A stretch of DNA of 64,000 nt, from contig CABYDS010000001.1 of assembly GCA_902517745.1 (NCBI GenBank), positions 62,001 to 126,000 on the forward strand, written 5' to 3'. Shown in pieces: positions 38,868-48,409 of this stretch; positions within the stretch are counted from its first letter, which is position 1; each line of letters starts with the position of its first letter. A program made the position numbers and the translations under genes. The DNA comes from an uncultured Pelagibacteraceae bacterium (lineage in GTDB: Bacteria > Pseudomonadota > Alphaproteobacteria > Pelagibacterales > Pelagibacteraceae). The notes under the pieces were generated by a model, which worked only from the letters and a program-made list of their open reading frames with translations, made no database searches and was not told where the DNA came from.

Positions 38868-39569
38868 TTACTTTAAATTTTTGTATTTTTTCATGCAAAC
38901 TTGAGCTAACAAAAGATTTGGGTCTATAAATAATTTTGAATCTTTTGCTTTTTTAAAAGATTTGTATGAAAAAATAGCTATTGGTAGTTCTGTACAACCA
39001 AGAATAATTTTTTTACATTTTTTTTTCATTAAAAATTTAACCGCTGGTCTTAAAGCTTTTTCAGCATCTTTTACTTTACCTTTTTTTACATATTTAATAG
39101 CAGTATTTACTGAACTCTTTTGTAATCTTTCACTCGGACTTATCAAATTATAATTTTTTTCAAAAAACTTATGGTAGATTTTTGTGTCCAAAGTAGCCTC
39201 AGTACATAACAATCCTATAGTTGAATCTTTCTTAAATCTTTTTTGTGTGTTTAAATATACTTCTTTTGGCATACTAAGAAATGGTACAGATATTTTTTTT
39301 TGAATATCTTCATGCCAATAATGTGCTGTGTTACATGGCATTACAATAAACTTGCATTTATTTTTTTCAAGCATTCGACAACCAGCAATTAATTCTTTTA
39401 AAACATTTTTGTATTGCTTTAAATTCTCTGCTCTTCGTGGTGTATTTGATTTATTATAGAGGACAAACATCGGATATTTTTGATCTAATTTTCCCCTGTT
39501 TAATTTTGCAAGCTTATCGCAAAAGTCTAAGCCTGCTTGAGTTCCCATGCCACCTAATATTCCAATCAT
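38868..39569 (-). CDS. Aspartate/glutamate racemase family protein
   Basis: IGILGGMGTQAGLDF, MPCNTAHYWHEDIQ, IILGCTELPIA. Confidence 0.92.
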   Translation of the reverse strand: MIGILGGMGTQAGLDFCDKLAKLNRGKLDQKYPMFVLYNKSNTPRRAENLKQYKNVLKELIAGCRMLEKNKCKFIVMPCNTAHYWHEDIQKKISVPFLSMPKEVYLNTQKRFKKDSTIGLLCTEATLDTKIYHKFFEKNYNLISPSERLQKSSVNTAIKYVKKGKVKDAEKALRPAVKFLMKKKCKKIILGCTELPIAIFSYKSFKKAKDSKLFIDPNLLLAQVCMKKYKNLK

Positions 39570-39652
39570 AATTTAAATAATATCTTCTATATTAAAATTC
39601 AAAACATCTATATAGATATTTAAATAACAGCAAAAATATATTGACGCTAATT

Positions 39653-40822
39653 ATGAACAGAAATTTATCATTACTTACGTTAAGTCAGATATTTGGTTTT
39701 ACCACAGCAACAATAACAGTATTTCTTAGCGGAATAGTTGGTTCTCAAATTAGCTCAAATCAATCTTTATCAACCTTACCAACCGCTTTATTCGTAGTTG
39801 GAACAGCAAGCTTTACTGTTTTAGCGGCAAATATTATGAGTAAAATTGGAAGAAGAAATGGTTTTGTCTTTGCGGCTATCGGAAGTTCTTGTTCAGGACT
39901 ACTTGCTGCTTTTGCAATTAGTCAGAAAAGTTTTAATTTATTTTGTCTATCTTGCTTAATTCTTGGAATGGGCGCTGCATTTAATCATCAATATAGATTT
40001 GCAGCAGCTGAAAGTGTTGAAAAAGACAAAATACCAAAAGCAGTTTCTACTCTCTTGTTAGCAGGAATTGTTTCTGCATTTTTAGGTATAACTCTTGCAA
40101 ATTACACTAAAGATTTAATTCAAGATCAATTGTATGTTGGTTCTTATCTTTTGCTATCTTTCCTATCTTTTATGCCTGGAGTTTTTTTATTTTTTTTTAA
40201 AAATGTAGAAAATGTACAGGAGGATAGTCTAAAGGAAGGAAATGTAAGAAATCTAAAATCTATAGTATTACAACCAAGATTTTTACAAGCAATTACCGCA
40301 GCTGCTTTTGCTTATGCAGTAATGTCATTTTTAATGACAGCAACACCTTTAAGTATGCATGTTATGGAAAATATGAGCTTAAAAGAAACTGGGTTAGTAT
40401 TACAATTTCATGTAGTTGCAATGTTTTTACCGTCGTTAATAACGGGTAATTTAATAAAAAAATATGGACACAGTGCAATAATTTATGGTGGAGTTTTATT
40501 TTTTTTTATTACAGTTCTTTTAAGTTTATTTGAACAGACATATCTTAATTATATGCTCTCATTAATTTTTCTAGGTCTCGGTTGGAATTTTTTGTTTATA
40601 TCAGGTACCAGCTTAGTAGTTTTGACTTATAACAAAGAAGAAAAATTTAAAGTACAAGGGATAAATGATTTAATTGTTTTTTCAACTATGGCTTTGGCCA
40701 GTTTATCTGCTGGAATTTTACTAAATTCTATTGGATGGAAAATGATGAATATTATTTGTATACCTTTTTTAATATTAATTATTTTAGTAAGTTTTGTTGC
40801 TGATAAAAAATCAGTTTCTTAA
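39653..40822 (+). CDS. MFS transporter
   Basis: About twelve TM segments; ATG 39653 preferred over TTG 39641. Confidence 0.88.
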   Translation: MNRNLSLLTLSQIFGFTTATITVFLSGIVGSQISSNQSLSTLPTALFVVGTASFTVLAANIMSKIGRRNGFVFAAIGSSCSGLLAAFAISQKSFNLFCLSCLILGMGAAFNHQYRFAAAESVEKDKIPKAVSTLLLAGIVSAFLGITLANYTKDLIQDQLYVGSYLLLSFLSFMPGVFLFFFKNVENVQEDSLKEGNVRNLKSIVLQPRFLQAITAAAFAYAVMSFLMTATPLSMHVMENMSLKETGLVLQFHVVAMFLPSLITGNLIKKYGHSAIIYGGVLFFFITVLLSLFEQTYLNYMLSLIFLGLGWNFLFISGTSLVVLTYNKEEKFKVQGINDLIVFSTMALASLSAGILLNSIGWKMMNIICIPFLILIILVSFVADKKSVS

Positions 40823-40824
40823 AC

Positions 40825-41439
40825 ATGTCTTTCCTTTTTTTAGGTTTTTTGACGGGCTTAACATTAATTTTTGCAATAGGACCTCAAAATGTTTTTGTAA
40901 TAGAGCAAGGACTAAAGAAACAATATATATTTTTAGTTTGCTTAGTCTGTGCGTTATCTGATTTGATTTTAATTTTCTTAGGTATCTTTTTATTTAATTA
41001 TTTTTCTAATTATTTTAATAATGTAGTGGAGCTGATTTTAAATATCCTTTTAATTATTTTTTTATCTTTTTTTATTTATGGAAAAATTAAAGAAATATTT
41101 AAATTTAGATCTTTAGAATTTAAAAATAATGTCATAGCACAGAGCTCATTTAATATTTTTATTAAGACCTTAGGTTTTACATATTTAAATCCTCACGTAT
41201 ATTCTGATACAGTATTTTTTTTAGGAAATTTCTCAAAATCCTTTAATATTGAAAACAAATTTTACTTTGGAATAGGTGCTTCTATAGCTTCTTTTTTATT
41301 TTTCTTTTCTTTAGGATACTTATCTAAGATTTTCTCAAACAAATTAAATAATAGAAGTTTTTGGAAATACATAAATATTTTTATTATAATATTTATGTCA
41401 GGTATAGTTTTTTACATTATTAGAGATATTATTTATTAA
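40825..41439 (+). CDS. LysE/ArgO-family amino-acid exporter
   Basis: FLTGLTLIFAIGPQNVFVIEQGLKKQY, TYLNPHVYSDTVFFLG. Confidence 0.93.
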   Translation: MSFLFLGFLTGLTLIFAIGPQNVFVIEQGLKKQYIFLVCLVCALSDLILIFLGIFLFNYFSNYFNNVVELILNILLIIFLSFFIYGKIKEIFKFRSLEFKNNVIAQSSFNIFIKTLGFTYLNPHVYSDTVFFLGNFSKSFNIENKFYFGIGASIASFLFFFSLGYLSKIFSNKLNNRSFWKYINIFIIIFMSGIVFYIIRDIIY

Positions 41440-42088
41440 AGATTTTTTTTGATAATTTATTAACCTTTAAATGGTTCCCATCAAATCCGTATTGAGTGTG
41501 ATATTTTCCAGGAAATGCAACACATTTTATGTCTGCACTTAAAGCAGAATTTAAACTTTCTTCTGTATCTTCAATTGCCACACATTCGTCTGAGTTAATA
41601 TTCAAGTATTTTAAAGCATAATTATAAATATCGGGATATGGTTTTTCTCTTAATATGAATTCATTATTGCCGATAAAATCAAAATCTTTTTTTTCAATTC
41701 TTCCTCTTAACGAGTTAAAAATAGAATTGATATTGTTACTCGTTGTTGAGCTAGCAAGCCCAATTTTTATTTTGTTCTTTTTGCAAAATTGAATTATTTC
41801 TTTTACACCGTCTCTAGGCTCAACCTTGTGTTTGTTTAAATATTCATTAAAAATTTTGGTTTTTAAATTTCTTATTTTTTTTCCGTCTATTTCAACACTA
41901 GTATCTTTTGCGTAATCATTGATTCTCGTAGTTCCACCTGATTTTGACAATAGTTTTCTGTATATATCTTCATCCCAAAACCAGTCTAATCCACTTATTT
42001 TAAAAGCTTGATTAAATGCATCTCTTTGAAGATCTGATGTCTCAGCTAAAGTTCCAATAGAACCAAATAAAACAGCTTTGTAATTCAT
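41429..42088 (-). CDS. HAD-superfamily (CbbY/beta-phosphoglucomutase-like) protein with degenerate motif I
   Basis: KAVLFGSIGTLAETSDLQRDAF replaces FDxDGTL; cap and motif II (ASSTTSNN) and IV (IEDTEESLNSALSA) retained; start at 42088 gives TAATG overlap with the upstream permease. Confidence 0.88.
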   Translation of the reverse strand: MNYKAVLFGSIGTLAETSDLQRDAFNQAFKISGLDWFWDEDIYRKLLSKSGGTTRINDYAKDTSVEIDGKKIRNLKTKIFNEYLNKHKVEPRDGVKEIIQFCKKNKIKIGLASSTTSNNINSIFNSLRGRIEKKDFDFIGNNEFILREKPYPDIYNYALKYLNINSDECVAIEDTEESLNSALSADIKCVAFPGKYHTQYGFDGNHLKVNKLSKKIFNK

Positions 42089-42969
42089 TATCCCTTCACA
42101 GCACCAGCTGTTAATCCACTGATTACTTGTCTTTGGAAAAACATAACTAACATAAATAAAGGAGCAGTAGCTGAAACAACTGCTGAAACAGCCCACATCA
42201 AATTACCTTCATGTTGATTTGTTCCAAGATAACTTTGTATTTTAGGAACCATAGTATGATTTTCCTGATTTAATAAAAGAGCAGTCACAGTAAAATCGTT
42301 ATACGCAAGCATTAAACTAAATAATCCAGCTGTTATTACTCCAGGCCACATAACTGGCATAATGATATGTCTAAATGCTTGAAAATAAGAACAGCCATCA
42401 ATTAAAGCACTTTCATCAAGTTCTTTAGGAACAGTTTTAAAAAATGAATACAATAACCATAAAGTAAATGGTTGATTTATCGCAACAAGAACAACGATGG
42501 TCGTAGGTAGTATTCCCCAAATTTGTAATTGAAAAAAGGGAAATAAATAACCAGAGACTAGAGTAATGTGTGGCATTGCTCTAAAAATTAATGCCGCAAT
42601 TAAAATCCAAAATGCATAATTTCTTGTTGATCTGGATAAAGCATAAGCTCCTAAGGTCCCGAGGAACAATGAAATGGTTACAACAAAAAATGTAACTATA
42701 ACTGTATTCCTAGATGCTTTCCAAAACTCTCCTTCAGTCCATGCTTGACTATAAGCATCTGTTGTAAACTTTCCTCCAGTTTCTAACAACGTATTGAATG
42801 CCGTAATAGCATACCACCAGTCGGCTCTTGAAAAAAAATCAGCTCTTACTTTAAATGACCCCCAGAAAGTCCAAATAAAGGGAAAGCATGCAACCAAAAG
42901 CCAAACTATTATAAAGGTTGTATTAAAAATTTTTAAAGCATTTGATCTTTTATCAAGTCCGTATTCCAT
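42088..42969 (-). CDS. Carbohydrate ABC transporter permease, MalG-like
   Basis: Six TM, DESALIDGCSYFQAFRHIIMPVMWPGVIT (EAA loop). Confidence 0.95.
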   Translation of the reverse strand: MEYGLDKRSNALKIFNTTFIIVWLLVACFPFIWTFWGSFKVRADFFSRADWWYAITAFNTLLETGGKFTTDAYSQAWTEGEFWKASRNTVIVTFFVVTISLFLGTLGAYALSRSTRNYAFWILIAALIFRAMPHITLVSGYLFPFFQLQIWGILPTTIVVLVAINQPFTLWLLYSFFKTVPKELDESALIDGCSYFQAFRHIIMPVMWPGVITAGLFSLMLAYNDFTVTALLLNQENHTMVPKIQSYLGTNQHEGNLMWAVSAVVSATAPLFMLVMFFQRQVISGLTAGAVKG

Positions 42970-43998
42970 TTATCTCGCTGTCCTAAATTCCTTCCATGTT
43001 CTTATTAAAACTGGTGCTAAAAGTATGGCTATCCCAACAATCGTCATCATTGAGGTGGCTGCGGCCGAACCAAATAATATTACTTCCTCATTAACGAGGT
43101 TATCATAAATTAACCAAGATAAAGATTGAGCACTTCCTTCAGCACTAAAACCAATTATAGGCTCAAAAACTCTAAAATTATCCATCAAGGATATGAGAGC
43201 AACAAATGTAACTACAGGATAAATATGAGGTAAAACAATATGTCTTACTCTCTGCCATCTTGATGCTCCATCAATAATAGCTGCCTCAACAGGTTCTTGA
43301 GGAACAGTTTGTAAAGCTGCATAAAATACTACAAAAGCAAATGGTGAATGGTGCCAAATTCCATAAATTATTATAGTTATCCAAGTAAGAGTTTTTGAGG
43401 ATTTTAAGGATAAATAAGGGTCATCCATCAACATTTGCAAATTCGCTCCAATAATTCCTTCTGCATCTATCATCCAAAATAAAACTAAAGAACCTACCAA
43501 TGGAGTAACAATCATCGGCAAAATGGTTCCAAATATTAGTGGTCCTCTAATTCTTCTAGTTACTGCATTAAGACTTAAAGCAATTATAAAACCTAAAAGT
43601 AAGACGTTAGGCGTTACAAACAAGCAATAGGTTAAAGTAAAAATTAGAGCCTTGTAAAAGGGTAGGTTGGTAACTTGATCTACAAATTCCCCAAAAGTAT
43701 TTGTTTCATTCCAAAATTTTCCAATTTCTTCTATTGCAAGATGATTTCTATCTACATAAGTCCCAAATCCATTGAATTTTCCTAAAGGCTTTTCTTCTCG
43801 AATTTTAGAGGTTTTTTCTTGGTCAACAACTATAGAAACTGTACATCCAAAAGGATCACATTTTTTTACTTCCTTAACAACTTGGTCGTGCTGCGCATAA
43901 AATGATTGTATCCCTGTTGAAATAATAGGAAGACCTATAAATAAAATCATTGCCAATCCAGTTGGCAAGAAAAACCAAAAAAAAGTTTTGTTAGGCAT
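42970..43998 (-). CDS. Carbohydrate ABC transporter permease, MalF-like
   Basis: EAAIIDGASRWQRVRHIVLPHIYPVV (EAA loop), long periplasmic insertion. Confidence 0.95.
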   Translation of the reverse strand: MPNKTFFWFFLPTGLAMILFIGLPIISTGIQSFYAQHDQVVKEVKKCDPFGCTVSIVVDQEKTSKIREEKPLGKFNGFGTYVDRNHLAIEEIGKFWNETNTFGEFVDQVTNLPFYKALIFTLTYCLFVTPNVLLLGFIIALSLNAVTRRIRGPLIFGTILPMIVTPLVGSLVLFWMIDAEGIIGANLQMLMDDPYLSLKSSKTLTWITIIIYGIWHHSPFAFVVFYAALQTVPQEPVEAAIIDGASRWQRVRHIVLPHIYPVVTFVALISLMDNFRVFEPIIGFSAEGSAQSLSWLIYDNLVNEEVILFGSAAATSMMTIVGIAILLAPVLIRTWKEFRTAR

Positions 43999-44007
43999 TA
44001 ATGTAAT

Positions 44008-44031
44008 AAGTGGGGATTTTCATCCCCACTT
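44008..44031 (-). promoter_or_regulatory. Hairpin between MalE-like SBP gene and MalF-like permease gene
   Basis: AAGTGGGGAT (44008-44017) TTTC ATCCCCACTT (44022-44031); no U tract on the minus strand. Confidence 0.75.
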
Positions 44032-44043
44032 AAAATTTATAGA

Positions 44044-45264
44044 TTATAGAAAGCCTTGTTCTTTTGCTTTACTCATGTAAGCTGCTTCCACATCTTTTAA
44101 AGCTTGTTCTGCTGACTCTTTACCTTGTAAAAATTCAACAATCTCACTTCCTAATGCACCATGCATTAAACCCATTTGTGGTAACATTGGATATGGTTTA
44201 GCTTTCATTTTAACAGCTTCGATAACTCCAATTGATTTTGGTCCAGGCTTAAAACCTTCAATTAACCAAACAGCTTGATCCGCTGCATCTGCAACCATCT
44301 TTTTGTTAGCAGCTGCGTGTGCCAAAGCTCTAAATGTTGCTTCAGCATCAGCGTCAGATCTATTTTTTGCTAATGTGAAACCGTCCCACCATAAAGTCGC
44401 TGCTGGTATGTTTCCTCCAGCAACTGTTGCTGGTCCAGTTAATTTAGTTGCAGCTGTAATTTTTGCATCACCATCATCATCAAGCAATGTTCCTGATCTT
44501 GATGCCCAAAGAGTCATTAATGCAACATTTCCAGATTCCCATTCAACCTTAATAGCTTCACTATCGTGAGTTAAATAATCTGGGTTACTTAAACCTGCTA
44601 ATTTTTTTAGCATATTTAATGTTGCTAAGCCTTTTGCATTGTTAATGCTTGGCTGAGCAGTTCCTGCCTTAAAGAATTCTCCTCCATGTCCAATGTACAT
44701 GTTAACGAATTCTTCTGCTAAATTCCAACCAGCTTTGTATGCTGCTGCATAAGGATATTGCATTTTACCAGAAGCTCTTATTTTTTCTGATGCCGCAACT
44801 ACTTCCTCATATGTTTTAGGAACAGCTATACCCAATTCTTTTAAAACATCTTCTCTGTAATATAAGTGCTGAGTGTTTGCCATAAAAGCAACTGCCATTA
44901 TTTTTCCATCAATTGTTATCAATTGAGAGTCTTGTATTCCTTTTCCATATTTCTTAACAAGATCATCAAGTGGTCTAATTAAATCTTGGTTCATCAAAGG
45001 AACTATAGAGCTATTTGCTGCAATTCTTGCAGAAAACTCTGATGGATTTGCAGTTAGAGCTGGTACAGCAATTTTATTGTGCTCAGATGAGTGTGTGACT
45101 TTAAAATCTGCACTTCCTTTACATCCTTTAGCAGTTTCCACGAAAGTTCTTAAAGCTGGAAAATCATTAGCTAAAATATTTATTGATCCACTCTTAATGT
45201 TACAATCTGCATAAGCAGAAGTTCCAAAAAGAAGAAACAATAAAGATATTAATATTTTTTTCAT
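44044..45264 (-). CDS. Extracellular solute-binding protein family 1 (sugar ABC)
   Basis: Signal peptide MKKILISLLFLLFGTSAYA; FSARIAANSSIVPLMNQDLIRPLDDLVKKYG, LYYREDVLKELGIAVPKTYEEVVAA. Confidence 0.93.
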   Translation of the reverse strand: MKKILISLLFLLFGTSAYADCNIKSGSINILANDFPALRTFVETAKGCKGSADFKVTHSSEHNKIAVPALTANPSEFSARIAANSSIVPLMNQDLIRPLDDLVKKYGKGIQDSQLITIDGKIMAVAFMANTQHLYYREDVLKELGIAVPKTYEEVVAASEKIRASGKMQYPYAAAYKAGWNLAEEFVNMYIGHGGEFFKAGTAQPSINNAKGLATLNMLKKLAGLSNPDYLTHDSEAIKVEWESGNVALMTLWASRSGTLLDDDGDAKITAATKLTGPATVAGGNIPAATLWWDGFTLAKNRSDADAEATFRALAHAAANKKMVADAADQAVWLIEGFKPGPKSIGVIEAVKMKAKPYPMLPQMGLMHGALGSEIVEFLQGKESAEQALKDVEAAYMSKAKEQGFL

Positions 45265-45310
45265 ATTTGTTTCCCTCATTAAATTTAAATTTATGAATGA
45301 AAGGATATAT

Positions 45311-45324
45311 ATTCCCTAGGGAAT
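45311..45324. promoter_or_regulatory. 14-bp perfect palindrome, candidate operator
   Basis: ATTCCCTAGGGAAT in the intergenic gap upstream of the SBP gene. Confidence 0.4.
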
Positions 45325-45337
45325 TTAAAAGTATTTT

Positions 45338-46465
45338 TTAAATCGCATTTGACGCAAGCTCTGCACCTGCGACCAAAGATTCAAATTTCTTGTAAACAAT
45401 ATTTTCATCAACATTTCCAAAGCCTGCAAAAGTACTAAATCCACAATCACTTCCAGCCATCAATTGATCTTTATCAATTACTTTTGAATACTGAATTATT
45501 CTATTTTTTACTAACTCTTCATGCTCTATGAAGTTTGAGGTTGAGTCTATTACACCAGGAACTATTACTTTATCATTAGGAAGTTTAATATTCTCAAAAA
45601 CCTGCCATTCATGAGCATGTCTTGGGTTCGAGGCTTCAATTAAATAAGTTTGGATATTTGCTTTTAAAGCAATAGGTAATATTTTTTCTAATTCAATATC
45701 GTGAAGATGTGGTCCTTCATAATTTCCCCAGCAGATATGCATTCTCAACTTAGAGGCATCGATATCTTTGGTTGCTTCATTAAGACATTCGATTTGTTTT
45801 TCAGCTCTAACCAAAAATTCTTCATCTGATACATTTTTAAAAGTCATATGTCTTGCTAGTGCAAGATCTGGGCAATCAATTTGCAATAATAAATCATTCT
45901 TTGTTATTTCATCGTATTCAGTTTTCATCATTTTTGATAATGCCTCTAAATAATCATCATCATTTTTATAGAATTTGTTTGGAAGGAAATTTGAAATTAC
46001 TCCTGGTGATGCAGAGTTAATAAATCCTTGAGGATGGTTATTTTTTTTTAACGCTGATTTTAAATTACTGATATCTTTAGTAAGAGACTCAGTATCTTTG
46101 ATTTTTAAATCAGCAGTACAACATGGTCTTGTATAAGTAGGCGTACCCCCTGATTTTGCAATTTTTTCTTTATATGATGGAAAATCATCCAAGTCTTTAG
46201 GAGCTCTTCTTTCGCTTTCACCGCTAAAGCCATGTAAACGATCCTTGACGTAGGTAGCGTAGCTTATTTTTGACATTTCACCATCACTTATAATATCAAT
46301 TCCGATATCAATTTGTTTTTTTACAATTTTGTTTACATCTTCTTCAATTATCTGATCAAGTTCTCCTTGATCAAATAATTCATTTTTATCTTTTTTAAAT
46401 AGTATCTCAGATAGCTTTTTTGATCTTGGCAGACTTCCAACATGTGTGGTTTTAATTTTATTCAT
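45338..46465 (-). CDS. Cobalamin-independent methionine synthase-like (MetE C-terminal domain/UROD-like) protein
   Basis: IKTTHVGSLPRSKKL, ISDGEMSKISYATYV, LQIDCPDLALARH, HICWGNYEGPHLHD, AGSDCGFSTFAG. Confidence 0.9.
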   Translation of the reverse strand: MNKIKTTHVGSLPRSKKLSEILFKKDKNELFDQGELDQIIEEDVNKIVKKQIDIGIDIISDGEMSKISYATYVKDRLHGFSGESERRAPKDLDDFPSYKEKIAKSGGTPTYTRPCCTADLKIKDTESLTKDISNLKSALKKNNHPQGFINSASPGVISNFLPNKFYKNDDDYLEALSKMMKTEYDEITKNDLLLQIDCPDLALARHMTFKNVSDEEFLVRAEKQIECLNEATKDIDASKLRMHICWGNYEGPHLHDIELEKILPIALKANIQTYLIEASNPRHAHEWQVFENIKLPNDKVIVPGVIDSTSNFIEHEELVKNRIIQYSKVIDKDQLMAGSDCGFSTFAGFGNVDENIVYKKFESLVAGAELASNAI

Positions 46466-46470
46466 AGTTT

Positions 46471-47430
46471 TTACATTAATATTTGTTTCCAAATAGCTAC
46501 TTCATCAAATAATACCCATTCTCTTATTATTTTATCATCTCTTAATTCTGCATGATTTATACCCATTATAAATAAATCTTTGTCAGTCTTTTTCCCAAAT
46601 TCTTCACTGTCTTTAGAGTGCTTACCACTTAAAAACCATCTGATTGTTGCTTTTTGATTGTTATTTTTTTCATCTAATGATGCAACATGTTCGATTGTAA
46701 ACTTTATTTCAGAAAATATATTTTTTAAAGAGCTCCAATATTTAATTATATCTTCACTGCCATTTCCAACTTTATTACTTGGCCAAAATAGACTCGCTGC
46801 TCTATCATAATCTTCAAAATCATAATCATTATTAAATATTTTCTTTAAAATATTGGAATATATATAACCTGATGAAACTTCATTAACTTTTACTGGAGTA
46901 TAATCTGATTTTTTATCAGAAGATCTATTAAAAACTTTGATAGCTTTAGATACCCCACCTTCTTTATCAATTAAATGCCTTGCAAATTGCGCAGGTGTAT
47001 AACCTAGCTGTCGAACCATTGCACCTTGATCTCTCACAATCCACTCATCATAAACCTGATTATTTTTACATGCACAGTCAGCTATAACTCTATAAACAAT
47101 TTTGTTTCCTGTTTTTTTTCCGTAATACCCGTCATTTAAATGTGTAGCTTTGCTCAGAATTCTGTGAGATGAATGATATCCTTCATCGTCATTTCCACTC
47201 CAAATTACATCTTCACCTAATAATTGTCTGTCTGGAAATTCGTCTAAAGTTTTATAAGTTGCATCAATAACAGGTTTAAAACCATAGGTTATTCCAAAGG
47301 GTGATCTTACAGGGATATTCTCTGAATAATATTTAGATATCGACTCGACATCTTTCCCTTCCCAAATTTGTTTAGTAATTTTTAAAATGTAATCAGTTAA
47401 ATTTTTATAATTACTATCAAATCCTTTCAT
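46471..47430 (-). CDS. Double SnoaL/NTF2-like (ester cyclase family) protein
   Basis: Two NTF2-like halves (IWEGKDVESISKYYSENIPVRSPFG...; YDRAASLFWPSNKVGNGSEDIIKYWSSLK...HAELRDDKIIREWVLFDEVAIWKQI). Confidence 0.75.
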   Translation of the reverse strand: MKGFDSNYKNLTDYILKITKQIWEGKDVESISKYYSENIPVRSPFGITYGFKPVIDATYKTLDEFPDRQLLGEDVIWSGNDDEGYHSSHRILSKATHLNDGYYGKKTGNKIVYRVIADCACKNNQVYDEWIVRDQGAMVRQLGYTPAQFARHLIDKEGGVSKAIKVFNRSSDKKSDYTPVKVNEVSSGYIYSNILKKIFNNDYDFEDYDRAASLFWPSNKVGNGSEDIIKYWSSLKNIFSEIKFTIEHVASLDEKNNNQKATIRWFLSGKHSKDSEEFGKKTDKDLFIMGINHAELRDDKIIREWVLFDEVAIWKQILM

Positions 47431-48368
47431 TAGATCTGACTAACAAAATTTAAAATACTATTTTCTGAATTATTACAAGAGATATCTATTTTGCTACTCA
47501 AAGGAACTGAAAAAGTGTCTCCTTTTTCTAATTTTATATTTGAGTTTCCTATTACTATTTTCCAATTACCTTCTTGAGCAAAAAGAACGGTAGGCTTTAT
47601 ACATTCAATACCCTTAATTTCGCCAGATATAGAATTTAATGTTGTTAAATTAAATCCAGTATCTTGTTTGATTGAAGGTTCATAAGTTTTTTTATTAAAT
47701 TTGTTTCCTAATACTTGATATAATTTAATACCATTAACTTCATCGCTAATATTGTTTTGTTTATTTCTATAAATATTTTTTTCTAATTCTTCTGGCAAAT
47801 AATTATCAAATCTTTCTAATTCATCTTGAGTGATAGGCTCTATCATCTTTCTACCGTTAGGCACTTCAACCTTTTTTAAATCTATTAACGAATTATCATC
47901 AAGCAATGCCATACCGGTCTCTTTTGCCTTTTTTAAAATTTCTGGAACCCATGTTATTATACCAGGATCATCACCGCCTAATACAACAAACATCAAACTT
48001 TCTTTATCTCCAACATTTTCAAATGCTCTGAACATATTTGTAGGCATTGAAATTATATCGCCAGCTTCTAATATTGTTTCTTGTTTTCCATCAGCGCCCC
48101 AATAAAATCTCCATTTACCTGAGTAAATTACAAATACTTCAGCCGTAGTATGACTGTGAAGACCAGATCCATTTTTTGGCATAGCACTCACTGCTCCTAA
48201 ATTATACCCATGTAAAGACTGTATTTTTATTAGTTGTTTGGTGTCTTCAGCGACACCACGTCCAATAATTGTATAATTTTTTCTTTCTTTATGACCTTCT
48301 AATCTACCCTCTACAAAAGGGAGGCTACTCGGAACGAGCTCATTAAATTTTGCCAATCTATCAATCAT
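47430..48368 (-). CDS. Cupin-domain protein
   Basis: GSGLHSHTTAEVFVIYSGKWRFYWGADGKQETILEAGDIISMPTNMFRAFENVG; a second cupin-like half at the C-terminus. Confidence 0.88.
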   Translation of the reverse strand: MIDRLAKFNELVPSSLPFVEGRLEGHKERKNYTIIGRGVAEDTKQLIKIQSLHGYNLGAVSAMPKNGSGLHSHTTAEVFVIYSGKWRFYWGADGKQETILEAGDIISMPTNMFRAFENVGDKESLMFVVLGGDDPGIITWVPEILKKAKETGMALLDDNSLIDLKKVEVPNGRKMIEPITQDELERFDNYLPEELEKNIYRNKQNNISDEVNGIKLYQVLGNKFNKKTYEPSIKQDTGFNLTTLNSISGEIKGIECIKPTVLFAQEGNWKIVIGNSNIKLEKGDTFSVPLSSKIDISCNNSENSILNFVSQI

Positions 48369-48409
48369 ATTCTTGTTATTTATCTCTATTTAAATATAAA
48401 TTGCAATTT

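Noticed and set aside
42089-42196. N-terminal extension of the HAD-like ORF (MGCFSSCFSYCSF...)
   Set aside because: Overlaps the end of the MalG-like gene; internal Met at 42088 gives a family-like start and TAATG coupling.
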